A DNA stretch of 64,000 bases from assembly GCF_025869345.1 (NCBI RefSeq), contig NZ_JAOZVW010000004.1, positions 1 to 64,000 on the forward strand. Direction: 5' to 3'. The notes under the pieces are model-generated. The model did not search any database and was not told the origin of the DNA. It saw nothing but the letters and a program-made list of their open reading frames with translations. Source of the DNA: Sphingopyxis sp. GTDB lineage: Bacteria; Pseudomonadota; Alphaproteobacteria; Sphingomonadales; Sphingomonadaceae. Shown here piece after piece: positions 34,941 through 42,777 of the stretch (positions are counted from its first letter, which is position 1; the number at the start of each line of letters is the position of its first letter). The position numbers were made by a program, and so were the translations under genes.

Positions 34941-35489
34941 CTAGTGCGCTGCGGCGCGCCGGTCAACTGCCTTGCGGGCGACCGGCTTGGGACGGATAAG
35001 GCGCGCGGCGAGTTGACGGATCGTGTGCCCGCTCAGCGGATGGCGCCAGCCGGGCGCGATGGCGCGGAGCGGGCCGAGCACGAAGGCGCGGTCGGTCATC
35101 GCCGGATGCGGGATGTGGAGTTCGCCGTCGCTCCACGCGCCGCCCGACCATAATAATATATCGAGATCGAGCGTCCGCGCGCTCCAGCGCTGGCCGGTGC
35201 GGCGGCCGAACTCGGCCTCGATCCGTTGCAGGCGTGCGAGCATGTCGGGCGGGCTGAGCGGCGAGGCGACGAGCGCGACCGCATTGGCATAGCGGCGGCG
35301 CGAAGGGCCGATCGGCTCGCTGGTGATGATCGGGCTGACATCGACCGGCTCGACGTCGTCGGCCTCGATCGCCGCCAGCGCCGCCAGCAGCACCCGTCGC
35401 GGATCGCCGTGGCGCGCGTGCCGGCGATTGGAGCCGAGTCCGATGGCATAAAGCGGCAGGGGGGCCGGGAAGGGCGTTGCGCTGGTCAT
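34941..35489 (-). CDS. folK: 2-amino-4-hydroxy-6-hydroxymethyldihydropteridine diphosphokinase
   Basis: A 182-residue HPPK that transfers pyrophosphate to 6-hydroxymethyl-dihydropterin in folate synthesis. The N-terminal G-L-G-S-N and the signature R-W-S-A-R-T-L-D-L-D-I-L-L-W, containing the Mg-binding D-x-D, are diagnostic. The C-terminus is Arg/Ala-rich and a little longer than the core fold. It is divergent from the uracil-DNA glycosylase gene with only about 23 bases between the preferred starts, so the two promoters must overlap each other's coding sequence. Confidence 0.93.
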   Translation of the reverse strand: MTSATPFPAPLPLYAIGLGSNRRHARHGDPRRVLLAALAAIEADDVEPVDVSPIITSEPIGPSRRRYANAVALVASPLSPPDMLARLQRIEAEFGRRTGQRWSARTLDLDILLWSGGAWSDGELHIPHPAMTDRAFVLGPLRAIAPGWRHPLSGHTIRQLAARLIRPKPVARKAVDRRAAAH

Positions 35490-35512
35490 CCCCCCGCGCC
35501 TATCGCAGCCGC

Positions 35513-36202
35513 GTGGAGATTGACAGCCCCTTGCCCGGCACCGAGCCGCCGCGCGATTGCCCGCGCTGTCCGCGGCTCGTGGCGCTGCGCCGCGAATGTC
35601 AGGCCGAATATCCCGACTGGTGGAACGCGCCCGTTCCCTCTTTCGGCGATCCCGATGCGTGGCTGGCCTTTGCGGGACTCGCGCCGGGCAAGCATGGCGC
35701 GAACCGCACCGGGCGGCCCTTCACCGGCGACTATGCGGGCGATCTGTTGTTCGCGACGCTCGCCGAGTTCGGGCTCAGCAGGGGGCATTATGACGCCCGG
35801 ATCGACGACGGGCTGACTCTCGACGGCGCGATCATCGTCAACAGCGTCAAATGCCTGCCGCCGCAGAACAAGCCGATCCCTAGCGAAATCGCCCATTGCC
35901 GCCCGTTCTTCGAGGGGCAGATGGCGGCATTGCCGAAAGTGAAGGTGGTCATCGCGCTCGGGCGGATCGCGCATGATGCCGCGTTGAGGGCGGAAGGCGT
36001 CCGGCTCGCCGCTTGCCCCTTCGCGCACGGCGCGGTTCATGCGCTGCCGAGCGGGCGGCATCTCGTCGACAGCTATCATTGCTCGCGCTACAATACGAAC
36101 ACCGGGCGGCTGACGCCGGAGATGTTCGCAGATGTCTTTCGCACCGCGCTCGCGCTGCGCGATCAGACGAGCGAACGAAATTCCTCGACGACGGCGCGGT
36201 AA
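35513..36202 (+). CDS. Uracil-DNA glycosylase, family 5 (UdgB-like)
   Basis: A 229-residue DNA repair enzyme from a GTG start. The N-terminal C-P-R-C and later Cys residues fit the iron-sulfur cluster of family 4/5 enzymes. G-L-A-P-G-K-H-G-A-N-R-T-G-R-P-F-T-G is the active-site loop, and H-C-S-R-Y-N-T-N-T-G-R is the C-terminal DNA-binding motif of family 5. It removes uracil and related damaged bases from DNA. Reading from a TTG at 35477 is possible. Its 3' end overlaps the convergent rppH gene by 40 bases. Confidence 0.87.
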   Translation: MEIDSPLPGTEPPRDCPRCPRLVALRRECQAEYPDWWNAPVPSFGDPDAWLAFAGLAPGKHGANRTGRPFTGDYAGDLLFATLAEFGLSRGHYDARIDDGLTLDGAIIVNSVKCLPPQNKPIPSEIAHCRPFFEGQMAALPKVKVVIALGRIAHDAALRAEGVRLAACPFAHGAVHALPSGRHLVDSYHCSRYNTNTGRLTPEMFADVFRTALALRDQTSERNSSTTAR

Positions 36203-36636
36203 AGCTGGCGCTTGAACGGCACGATCAGCTTTTCGAGATCGTCGAGTTCGACCCAGCGCCACGAACGGAATTCGGGGTGCGGGGTCGCGATATCGACGTC
36301 GCCATCGTTGCCCATGAAGCGCATCAGGAACCAGTGCTGGCGCTGGCCGCGATATCGGCCGCCCCACATCTTGCCCATCAGATGATCGGGCAGGTCATAG
36401 AAATGCTCGGTCCGGCTGCGCGCGATAATCTCGACAAGGCCGCCGTGGATGCCGGTTTCCTCGCCGAGTTCGCGGATCGCGGCGTCCTCGGCTTCCTCGC
36501 CCGGATCGATCCCGCCCTGCGGCATCTGCCATGCGTCGGCGGACGAATCGAGTCGCTGGCCGACGAAGACGCGGCCGTCGCGGTTCGCCAGCATCACGCC
36601 GGCGCAGGGGCGATAGGGGAGAGAGTCGTCGCTCAT
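36163..36636 (-). CDS. rppH: RNA pyrophosphohydrolase (Nudix)
   Basis: A 157-residue Nudix hydrolase. The Nudix box G-G-I-D-P-G-E-E-A-E-D-A-A-I-R-E-L-G-E-E (about residues 41-60) continues with T-G-I and matches G-x5-E-x7-R-E-U-x-E-E-x-G-U. The surrounding P-Y-R-P-C-A-G-V-M-L and the W-Q-M-P-Q-G-G segments are typical of RppH, which removes pyrophosphate from the 5' end of mRNAs to start decay. The start at 36636 has GGGGAGAG upstream and overlaps the preceding esterase stop by four bases. The 3' end is antisense to the end of the glycosylase gene. Confidence 0.93.
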   Translation of the reverse strand: MSDDSLPYRPCAGVMLANRDGRVFVGQRLDSSADAWQMPQGGIDPGEEAEDAAIRELGEETGIHGGLVEIIARSRTEHFYDLPDHLMGKMWGGRYRGQRQHWFLMRFMGNDGDVDIATPHPEFRSWRWVELDDLEKLIVPFKRQLYRAVVEEFRSLV

Positions 36637-37574
36637 GCGGTCGCTTCGGTGACGATCGCCTTCAGCACCGTCAAGGCGCTGCGGATATCGTCCTTTGCGC
36701 TCGGGATGCCCTGCGCGAGGCAGATATAGCCGTGGATATTGCCTTTCGCCTCGCGATAGGTCGTCGGTACGCCGGCTTCGATCAGCTTCGCGGCATAGGC
36801 ACGGCCCTGGTCGCGGAGCGGGTCGAGCCCCGCGGTGATCAGCAGCGTCGGCGGCAGGCCCTCGGCGGGAAAATCGATCGGTGAGGCACGGCGGTCGACG
36901 GGGTCGGCGGCATATTGGTCGCCGAACCAGATCATGCCGGCTTCGGTCAGCAGATGGCCCTCGCTGAAATCGCGGTAGCTCTGCCAGTCGTTGTGCGTCG
37001 TCACGGCGGGATAGATCGGGTGGATCGCCACCACCGGCTTCGACGCGGGCGCGTCGCGCAGCGCGAGCGCGGTGACGATGGTCAGGTTGCCGCCCGCGCT
37101 GTCCCCCGACAGAACAAGGCCGGTGCAGGGGATGTTGTCCGCGACCCAGCGCGTCGCCGCCTCGCAGTCGATCGGCGCGGCGGGGAAGGGATGCTCGGGC
37201 GCGAGCCGGTAATCGACCGCGACCACCGGCATGTCGAGGATGCGCGCGGCTTCGGCGCAATAGGGGTCGTGGGTTTCGAGGTCGCCGATCACCCAGCCGC
37301 CGCCGTGATAGAAGACCATCACCGGCCCCGCCGCGCGGTCGGGGCGGTTGTCGTAGATGCGGATCGGGATGTCGCCCGCGGGGCCGGGAATCGCCTTGTC
37401 CTCGACCTTCGCGATCTCGCCGCGCGGCACGTCGGCCATCTGCCCCATCACGCGCATCATCTGGCGGCCCGCCTCGGGCGGCATCTCCTCCATCTTCGGA
37501 CCTTCCTGCGCGTTCAGGAAAGCGAGAAAGGCGGCCACGTCGGGCCGGGTGTAATGGGTCGTGCCGTCGGTCAT
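36633..37574 (-). CDS. Alpha/beta-hydrolase, hormone-sensitive lipase family esterase
   Basis: A 313-residue esterase. The oxyanion motif Y-H-G-G-G-W lies near residues 88-93, and the nucleophile elbow is G-D-S-A-G-G. Asp in D-P-L-R-D and His in I-H-G-Y complete the triad. Family members hydrolyse short-chain esters or lactones in the cytoplasm. It is coupled to rppH by a four-base overlap. It is divergent from korA, with about 185 bases between starts. Confidence 0.9.
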   Translation of the reverse strand: MTDGTTHYTRPDVAAFLAFLNAQEGPKMEEMPPEAGRQMMRVMGQMADVPRGEIAKVEDKAIPGPAGDIPIRIYDNRPDRAAGPVMVFYHGGGWVIGDLETHDPYCAEAARILDMPVVAVDYRLAPEHPFPAAPIDCEAATRWVADNIPCTGLVLSGDSAGGNLTIVTALALRDAPASKPVVAIHPIYPAVTTHNDWQSYRDFSEGHLLTEAGMIWFGDQYAADPVDRRASPIDFPAEGLPPTLLITAGLDPLRDQGRAYAAKLIEAGVPTTYREAKGNIHGYICLAQGIPSAKDDIRSALTVLKAIVTEATA

Positions 37575-37759
37575 CCTGTCATCCCTCGATTGTTTTTCGG
37601 CCCCAGCTATTCGGCATCGCCCGCCGATATTCAATCGCAAAATGAAACCCGTCGCGGCCTTCGCCTTTGCGGCGCACAATTTTTTCTGAATTGCGGCTTG
37701 CGGCTCGCGGGCCTAGGCCCATGTCAGAGGTTCGCAAGATTCAAAGGCAGACACAGAAA

Positions 37760-39622
37760 ATGGCGACAGCGGTAGCGGACGAAGCCGGCAAGCGGCAGTC
37801 CCCTCTTTCCGACGCAGTGGTGGTTCGATTTGCAGGCGATAGCGGCGACGGGATGCAGCTGACCGGCGGTCAGTTCACGCTATCGTCGGCCCTGGCGGGC
37901 AATGATTTCGCGACCTTCCCCGATTTTCCCGCGGAAATCCGGGCGCCGCAGGGGACGCTGTTCGGCGTTTCGGCCTTTCAGATCAACTTCGGATCCTCGT
38001 CGATCGACACCGCGGGCGACGCGCCCGACGTGCTCGTCGCGATGAACCCGGCGGCGCTCAAGACCAATGTCGGCAATCTCAAGATCGGCGGCCTGATCAT
38101 CGCCGATGAGGGCGAGTTCAACGACCGCAACCTCGCCAAGGCCAAATATGAGTCGAATCCGCTGGACGACGGCAGCCTCGCGAAATGGCAGCTTCTCAAG
38201 CTCAACATCAGCCAGCTCACGATGGACGCGGTGAAACCGTTCGGGCTCGGTAACAAGGAAGCGCTGCGCTGCAAGAATATGTGGACGCTGGGGCTGGCGC
38301 TCTGGATGTTCGACCGCGACCGCCAGCCGCTGATCGACTGGCTGAATGCCAAATTCGCCAAGGCGCCCGAACTGGCCGCGGCCAACGTCGCGGCGCTCAA
38401 CGCGGGCCACGCCTATGGCGAGACCGCCGAGCTCGCGGGCCCGCTCAAACAGCATCATGTCGATCCCGCGCCGGTCGCGCCGGGCCTCTATCGCACGCTG
38501 ACCGGGGCCGAGGGCATCGCGCTCGGCCTCGTCGCGGGGGCGCAGCTTGCCGAGCTGCCGATGTTCTTCGGCGGCTATCCGATCACGCCGGCGTCGGCGA
38601 TCCTGCATCACCTGTCGCGGCTCAAGGAATATGACGTCACGACCTTTCAGGCCGAGGACGAAATCGCCGCCATCTGCTCGGCGATCGGCGCGAGCTATGG
38701 CGGCTCGCTCGGCGTGACCTCCTCGTCCGGGCCCGGCATCGCCCTCAAAGGCGAGGCGATGGGGCTCGCGATCATGACCGAGCTGCCGCTCGTCATCGTC
38801 AATTCGCAGCGCGGCGGACCGTCGACGGGCCTTCCCACCAAGACCGAGCAGTCGGACCTCTATCAGGCGGTCTATGGCCGCAACGGCGACGCGCCGATGC
38901 CGGTGATCGCGGCGCGCTCGCCCGGCGACGCCTTCGAATGCGCGATCGAGGCGTGCCGGATCGCGGTGCAATATATGACCCCGGTGATGCTGTTGACCGA
39001 CGGCTATATCGCCAATGCGGCCGAGCCTTGGGCGGTTCCTGATCTGACGGCCTACGAAGCCTTTCCGGTCGAATTTCTGACCGAAGTGCCCGAAGGCGGC
39101 TTCAAACCCTATAGCCGCGACGAAAAGCTCGCGCGGCCGTGGGTCAAGCCGGGCACGCCGAACCTGCTGCACCGTATCGGCGGGATCGAGAAGGAGGTCG
39201 ATACCGGCCACCTCAATTACGCCCCCGCCAACCATCAGGCGATGACCGACCTGCGCAAGGCGAAGATCGACGGGATCAAGGTCGCCGACCAGATCGTCGA
39301 ACTCGGCGCCGAGGGCGGCAAGCTGGCGGTCGTCGGCTGGGGCTCGACCTTCGGCCCGATCCACCAGGCGGTGCGCCGCAAGCGTGCCGAGGGCGTGGAC
39401 GTCAGCCATATCCACATCCGCCACATCTGGCCGCTGCCCGCGAACCTGAGCGCGCTGCTCAAAAGCTATGACAAGGTGATCGTGCCCGAAATGAACACGG
39501 GGCAGCTCAAGACCGTGTTGCGCGACCAGTATCTGGTCGATGCGAAGCCGGTGAACAAAGTGTCGGGCCAGCCCTTCACCATCGCCGAAATAGAGAGCGC
39601 GATCGAGGAGGCGCTGGGGTGA
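37760..39622 (+). CDS. korA: 2-oxoacid:ferredoxin oxidoreductase, fused gamma-alpha subunit
   Basis: About 620 residues. Residues 1-190 are the gamma (CoA-binding) domain with F-A-G-D-S-G-D-G-M-Q-L-T-G-G. The alpha domain follows with F-G-G-Y-P-I-T-P-A-S-A-I and then the C-terminal domain. With the beta subunit two genes downstream it should decarboxylate 2-oxoglutarate or a similar 2-oxoacid to the acyl-CoA, reducing ferredoxin. An ATG at 37721 is an alternative start; neither has a strong ribosome site. The stop overlaps the GTG of the cysteine hydrolase gene. Confidence 0.92.
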   Translation: MATAVADEAGKRQSPLSDAVVVRFAGDSGDGMQLTGGQFTLSSALAGNDFATFPDFPAEIRAPQGTLFGVSAFQINFGSSSIDTAGDAPDVLVAMNPAALKTNVGNLKIGGLIIADEGEFNDRNLAKAKYESNPLDDGSLAKWQLLKLNISQLTMDAVKPFGLGNKEALRCKNMWTLGLALWMFDRDRQPLIDWLNAKFAKAPELAAANVAALNAGHAYGETAELAGPLKQHHVDPAPVAPGLYRTLTGAEGIALGLVAGAQLAELPMFFGGYPITPASAILHHLSRLKEYDVTTFQAEDEIAAICSAIGASYGGSLGVTSSSGPGIALKGEAMGLAIMTELPLVIVNSQRGGPSTGLPTKTEQSDLYQAVYGRNGDAPMPVIAARSPGDAFECAIEACRIAVQYMTPVMLLTDGYIANAAEPWAVPDLTAYEAFPVEFLTEVPEGGFKPYSRDEKLARPWVKPGTPNLLHRIGGIEKEVDTGHLNYAPANHQAMTDLRKAKIDGIKVADQIVELGAEGGKLAVVGWGSTFGPIHQAVRRKRAEGVDVSHIHIRHIWPLPANLSALLKSYDKVIVPEMNTGQLKTVLRDQYLVDAKPVNKVSGQPFTIAEIESAIEEALG

Positions 39623-40167
39623 GCAAGGCCGCCCTGATAGTGATCGACGTTCAGCGGGGCATGTTCGCCGTTCCGGACCAGCCGCCGCATGACGGAGAGG
39701 TGGTACTGTCGCGGATTGCCGATCTCGTGGCGCGCGCGCGCGAAACATCGACGCCTTTGATCTTCGTCCAGCATGACGGCGGGGCGGGCCACCCGCTCGA
39801 AAAGCCGACCGAAGGTTGGGGCGTGCATCCGGATACGGGCTATCGCGCGGGCGATGCGGTGGTCGAAAAGCGCTATCCTGACGCCTTTCAGGATACCAAT
39901 CTGCAAGAACGCCTCGCGGATCTGGATGTCTCCACGCTCGTTCTCACCGGGATGATGACCGAATATTGCGTGGACACGACCTGCCGCCGCGCTTTTTCGC
40001 TGGGATATGATGTCGTTTTGGCAAGCGATGCGCATACGACATTCTCGAAGCCCGGCATCAACGCCGACATGATCGTGCGGCATCATAATGAAGTTCTCGG
40101 CAACGGTTTCGCGAAGGTCGAGGCCGCGGCGGATATTGAATTCAAGCAGTACGAGGCGCTCCAATGA
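39619..40167 (+). CDS. Isochorismatase-like cysteine hydrolase
   Basis: A 182-residue protein with a GTG start overlapping the korA stop (GTGA) and a stop overlapping the korB start (ATGA). The catalytic triad of the family is present: D10 in L-I-V-I-D-V-Q, K84 in V-V-E-K-R-Y, and C117 in M-T-E-Y-C-V-D-T-T. Relatives hydrolyse amides such as nicotinamide, N-carbamoyl compounds or isochorismate. The role between two subunit genes is unknown, but strict coupling on both sides means it is made in step with the oxidoreductase. Confidence 0.9.
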   Translation: MSKAALIVIDVQRGMFAVPDQPPHDGEVVLSRIADLVARARETSTPLIFVQHDGGAGHPLEKPTEGWGVHPDTGYRAGDAVVEKRYPDAFQDTNLQERLADLDVSTLVLTGMMTEYCVDTTCRRAFSLGYDVVLASDAHTTFSKPGINADMIVRHHNEVLGNGFAKVEAAADIEFKQYEALQ

Positions 40168-41201
40168 ACGAAATGACCACCATCGCGCGGACGACGACGC
40201 TCAAGGATTGGGAGACCGATCAGGAGGTCCGCTGGTGCCCCGGCTGCGGCGACTATGCGATATTGAAGGCGGTGCAACGCACCTTGCCCGACATCGGCGC
40301 GGTGCCCGAAAATACGGTGTTCGTCAGCGGCATCGGCTGCTCGTCGCGCTTTCCCTATTATATGGAAAGCTATGGCTTCCACACGATCCACGGCCGCGCG
40401 CCGGCGTTCGCGACGGGGCTGAAGCTCGCCAATCCCGAACTCGACGTGTGGATCGTCACCGGCGACGGCGACGGGCTGTCGATCGGCGGCAACCACACGA
40501 TGCACCTGATCCGCCGCAATCTCGATTGCCAGATCATGCTGTTCAACAACGAGATTTATGGCCTGACCAAGGGGCAATATTCGCCGACCAGCCGCGTCGG
40601 CACGACCAGCCCCTCGACCCCCTATGGCTCGGTCGACCGGCCGGCGCAGCCCGCGGCCTTCGCGCTCGGCGCCGGCGCGCGCTTCGTCGCGCGCGGGTTC
40701 GACGTCTCGAAGGAACTGCCGAACGTGCTGAAGGCCGCGCACGCGCACAAGGGCGCGGCCTTTATCGAGATTTTCCAGAACTGTATCGTCTATAATAAAG
40801 ATGTGTTCGAGGATTTCGCTGCGCCCAAGGGCGCCGAGGACCGCCAGCTCTGGCTCAAGCAAGGCGAGCCGATGCTGTTTGCCAAGGGCATGAAGGGCAT
40901 CGCGCTCGACAATCAGGCGCTGACGCTGAAAGTCGTCGATGTCGTCGACGGCGACTGGCAGGCAGCGGGCGTGATCGTCCACGACGTCACTAACCGTAGC
41001 GTTGCCCATATGCTCGTCGAAATGCGTTTCGGCGAATTCCCGATGGCGCTCGGCGTCCTCTACGACGACCCGCGCCCGACCTTCGAGGCCGACGTCTGGC
41101 GCCAGAACAAGGCCGCCAGCGAAGGCAAGACCGCGGACCTGCAAAGCCTGCTCAAGAAGGGGCAGACCTGGACGGTAGCCGAGGGCGGGCCGGAGCTCTA
41201 A
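40164..41201 (+). CDS. korB: 2-oxoacid:ferredoxin oxidoreductase, beta subunit
   Basis: A 345-residue thiamine-pyrophosphate subunit. C25-P-G-C28 and C59 in G-I-G-C-S-S-R, plus a Cys in F-Q-N-C-I-V-Y, bind the 4Fe-4S cluster. G-D-G-D-G-L-S-I-G-G-N-H (about 100-111) binds TPP and Mg. Coupled by ATGA to the cysteine hydrolase gene. The stop is followed after one base by the left end of the inverted-repeat element at 41203. Confidence 0.94.
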   Translation: MNEMTTIARTTTLKDWETDQEVRWCPGCGDYAILKAVQRTLPDIGAVPENTVFVSGIGCSSRFPYYMESYGFHTIHGRAPAFATGLKLANPELDVWIVTGDGDGLSIGGNHTMHLIRRNLDCQIMLFNNEIYGLTKGQYSPTSRVGTTSPSTPYGSVDRPAQPAAFALGAGARFVARGFDVSKELPNVLKAAHAHKGAAFIEIFQNCIVYNKDVFEDFAAPKGAEDRQLWLKQGEPMLFAKGMKGIALDNQALTLKVVDVVDGDWQAAGVIVHDVTNRSVAHMLVEMRFGEFPMALGVLYDDPRPTFEADVWRQNKAASEGKTADLQSLLKKGQTWTVAEGGPEL

Positions 41202-41202
41202 T

Positions 41203-41675
41203 AAATCTCGCACAAAGGCACGAAGGCACAAAGGGGGCGGGCGTGCACGATGTCGAGAAAATGGCGGCCGCCGCCGTTGATTGCGGTTACAGACTACATC
41301 GGGAAACCGGGCCGGGCCTGCTGGAGTCGGTATATGAGATTCTGCTTTTTTAAGAACTGAAAGAGGCGGGTTTCTTTGTCGAAAGACAAAAGCCGATTCC
41401 CATTAGCTTCCGAGGTCGGGTTCTTGATGAAGGGTTTCGAGCGGACATTCTCGTTGAACGGCGCTTGCTGATCGAACTCAAATCCACCGAGCGGAACGCT
41501 CCTGTTCATGCAAAGCAAGTCCTCACTTATTTGCGTCTCATGGATTTGCCACTGGGGCTGCTCATGAATTTCGGAATGGAGACGTTCCGCGACGGCGTCA
41601 AACGGCTTGCCAATCATTATTATAGGTGAAATTCCGCACTTTATCTTTGTGCCTTCGTGCCTTTGTGCGAGATTT
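41203..41675. mobile_element. 473-bp unit with perfect 31-bp terminal inverted repeats around a GxxExxY gene
   Basis: The left end (41203-41233) and right end (41645-41675) are exact reverse complements over 31 bases, with core GCACAAAGGCACGAAGGC. The repeat itself has an internal GGCAC periodicity. Inside is one broken GxxExxY-family gene and nothing else. The left end begins one base after the korB stop, and the right end stops five bases before the next start codon. No target-site duplication is obvious and no transposase is encoded. The structure resembles a minimal mobile or domesticated cassette; mobility is inference. Confidence 0.6.
41243..41629 (+). pseudogene. GxxExxY-family protein (PD-(D/E)XK nuclease-like), interrupted by a stop codon
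   Basis: The frame from GTG 41243 reads R-E-T-G-P-G-L-L-E-S-V-Y-E-I-L-L-F, the hallmark G-x-x-E-x-x-Y region, then a TAA at 41351-41353. The same frame then resumes E-L-K-E-A-G-F-F-V-E-R-Q-K-P-I-P to a TGA at 41627. The second half contains F-R-A-D-I-L-V followed by I-E-L-K-S, the D...E-x-K nuclease core, and the usual V-L-T-Y-L-R and L-M-N-F-G motifs. Total length without the stop would be about 128 residues, normal for the family. No frameshift is needed, only one nonsense codon. Function of the family is not established. Confidence 0.85.
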
Positions 41676-41680
41676 TTCTG

Positions 41681-42634
41681 ATGGACAATCTGACCCATAG
41701 CCTCGTCGGTGCCGTTCTCGGCCAGATGGGGCTCAAGCGGAAGACCGGCCTTGCGATGCCGGCGCTGATTCTGGCCGCGAACCTGCCCGACATCGACGCG
41801 GGCTGCACCGTCTATGACATCGAATCGCTCGCGATGCGGCGGGGGATCACGCATGGGCCGATCGCGTTGTTCGTTCTGCCGCTCTTGCTGTGGGGGCTGC
41901 TGATCGCGATCGATCGCTGGCAGACGCGGCGCGGCACGCGTCCGGTAACGCGTATGCCGGTTCGCAAGGGCTGGCTGCTCGCGCTCTGCTATGTCGGCTG
42001 TCTCAGCCATCCGGCGTTCGACTGGTTCAACAATTACGGTATCCGGTTGCTCGAACCTTTCAGTCATCGCTGGTTCTACGGCGATACGCTGTTCATCATC
42101 GACCTGTGGATATGGCTCGCGCTCGGCCTGTCGGTCTGGCTTTCGCTCCGGGATGAGCGGCGCGGAGAGGCCGGTTGGCGGCGCCCCGCCTGGATCGGCT
42201 TCGCGGCGGTTTGCGCCTATATCGCCGCGAACGGGCTGATCACGAGCGCCGCCGAGCGGACGACGGCCGAAGCGCTGCGCGCAACGGGAAAAACCGGAAT
42301 AATCGCGGTCGCCAGCCCGCCGCCGCTGGCTTTCTGGAAGCGCGACATCTTCTGGCGCGCCGGCGATCGCTACGGCAGCGGCACCTTCGTGCCCGGTGTC
42401 GGCGGCACGCTCGATATCAGCGGCAAACCGACGGGGATGGCGGACCCGCGCCTCGCGACGTGGGCAAAGGCCGATCCCGCGGCGCGCGCCTTTCTGTTCT
42501 GGGCGCGGATGCCGGTCGTCGAGCGCGACGGCGATGCGATCGTTCTGCGCGACCAACGCTATATGCAGCCCTTCGCGCGCGACCGCTTCATGGTTCGCGT
42601 GACCGCGCCCGATACCGCCAGCCATCCCGAATGA
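41681..42634 (+). CDS. Membrane-bound metal-dependent hydrolase (DUF457/YdjM-like)
   Basis: A 317-residue integral membrane protein. The N-terminal M-D-N-L-T-H-S-L-V-G and N-L-P-D-I-D, followed by G-I-T-H-G-P and L-S-H-P-A-F-D-W, supply the His/Asp metal-site pattern of the family. Several hydrophobic segments lie between residues 50 and 195, and a soluble C-terminal part follows. The role is unknown; E. coli YdjM is a LexA-regulated relative. The start codon lies only five bases after the right inverted repeat, so its ribosome-binding region is partly made of the element. Confidence 0.82.
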   Translation: MDNLTHSLVGAVLGQMGLKRKTGLAMPALILAANLPDIDAGCTVYDIESLAMRRGITHGPIALFVLPLLLWGLLIAIDRWQTRRGTRPVTRMPVRKGWLLALCYVGCLSHPAFDWFNNYGIRLLEPFSHRWFYGDTLFIIDLWIWLALGLSVWLSLRDERRGEAGWRRPAWIGFAAVCAYIAANGLITSAAERTTAEALRATGKTGIIAVASPPPLAFWKRDIFWRAGDRYGSGTFVPGVGGTLDISGKPTGMADPRLATWAKADPAARAFLFWARMPVVERDGDAIVLRDQRYMQPFARDRFMVRVTAPDTASHPE

Positions 42635-42777
42635 TCGCACGCAACTCCCCAAAGATGCGCGCGTTACTCGTCCGGAAACGCCGATCGCCGCGCGTTTCGC
42701 TCCGCTTCGCCGTGTGACGCCATGACGGCGCGCGCGGCCGATTGTCAGGATGCTGCTTTTGCGGCAGAAAGGCGATA

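Noticed and set aside
37667..37759. Longer N-terminus for korA
   Set aside because: The added residues are not family-like and no better ribosome-binding site is seen, though an ATG at 37721 cannot be fully excluded.
41243..41629. Programmed frameshift in the GxxExxY gene
   Set aside because: Both halves are in the same frame; only a stop codon interrupts them, so frameshifting is not needed.
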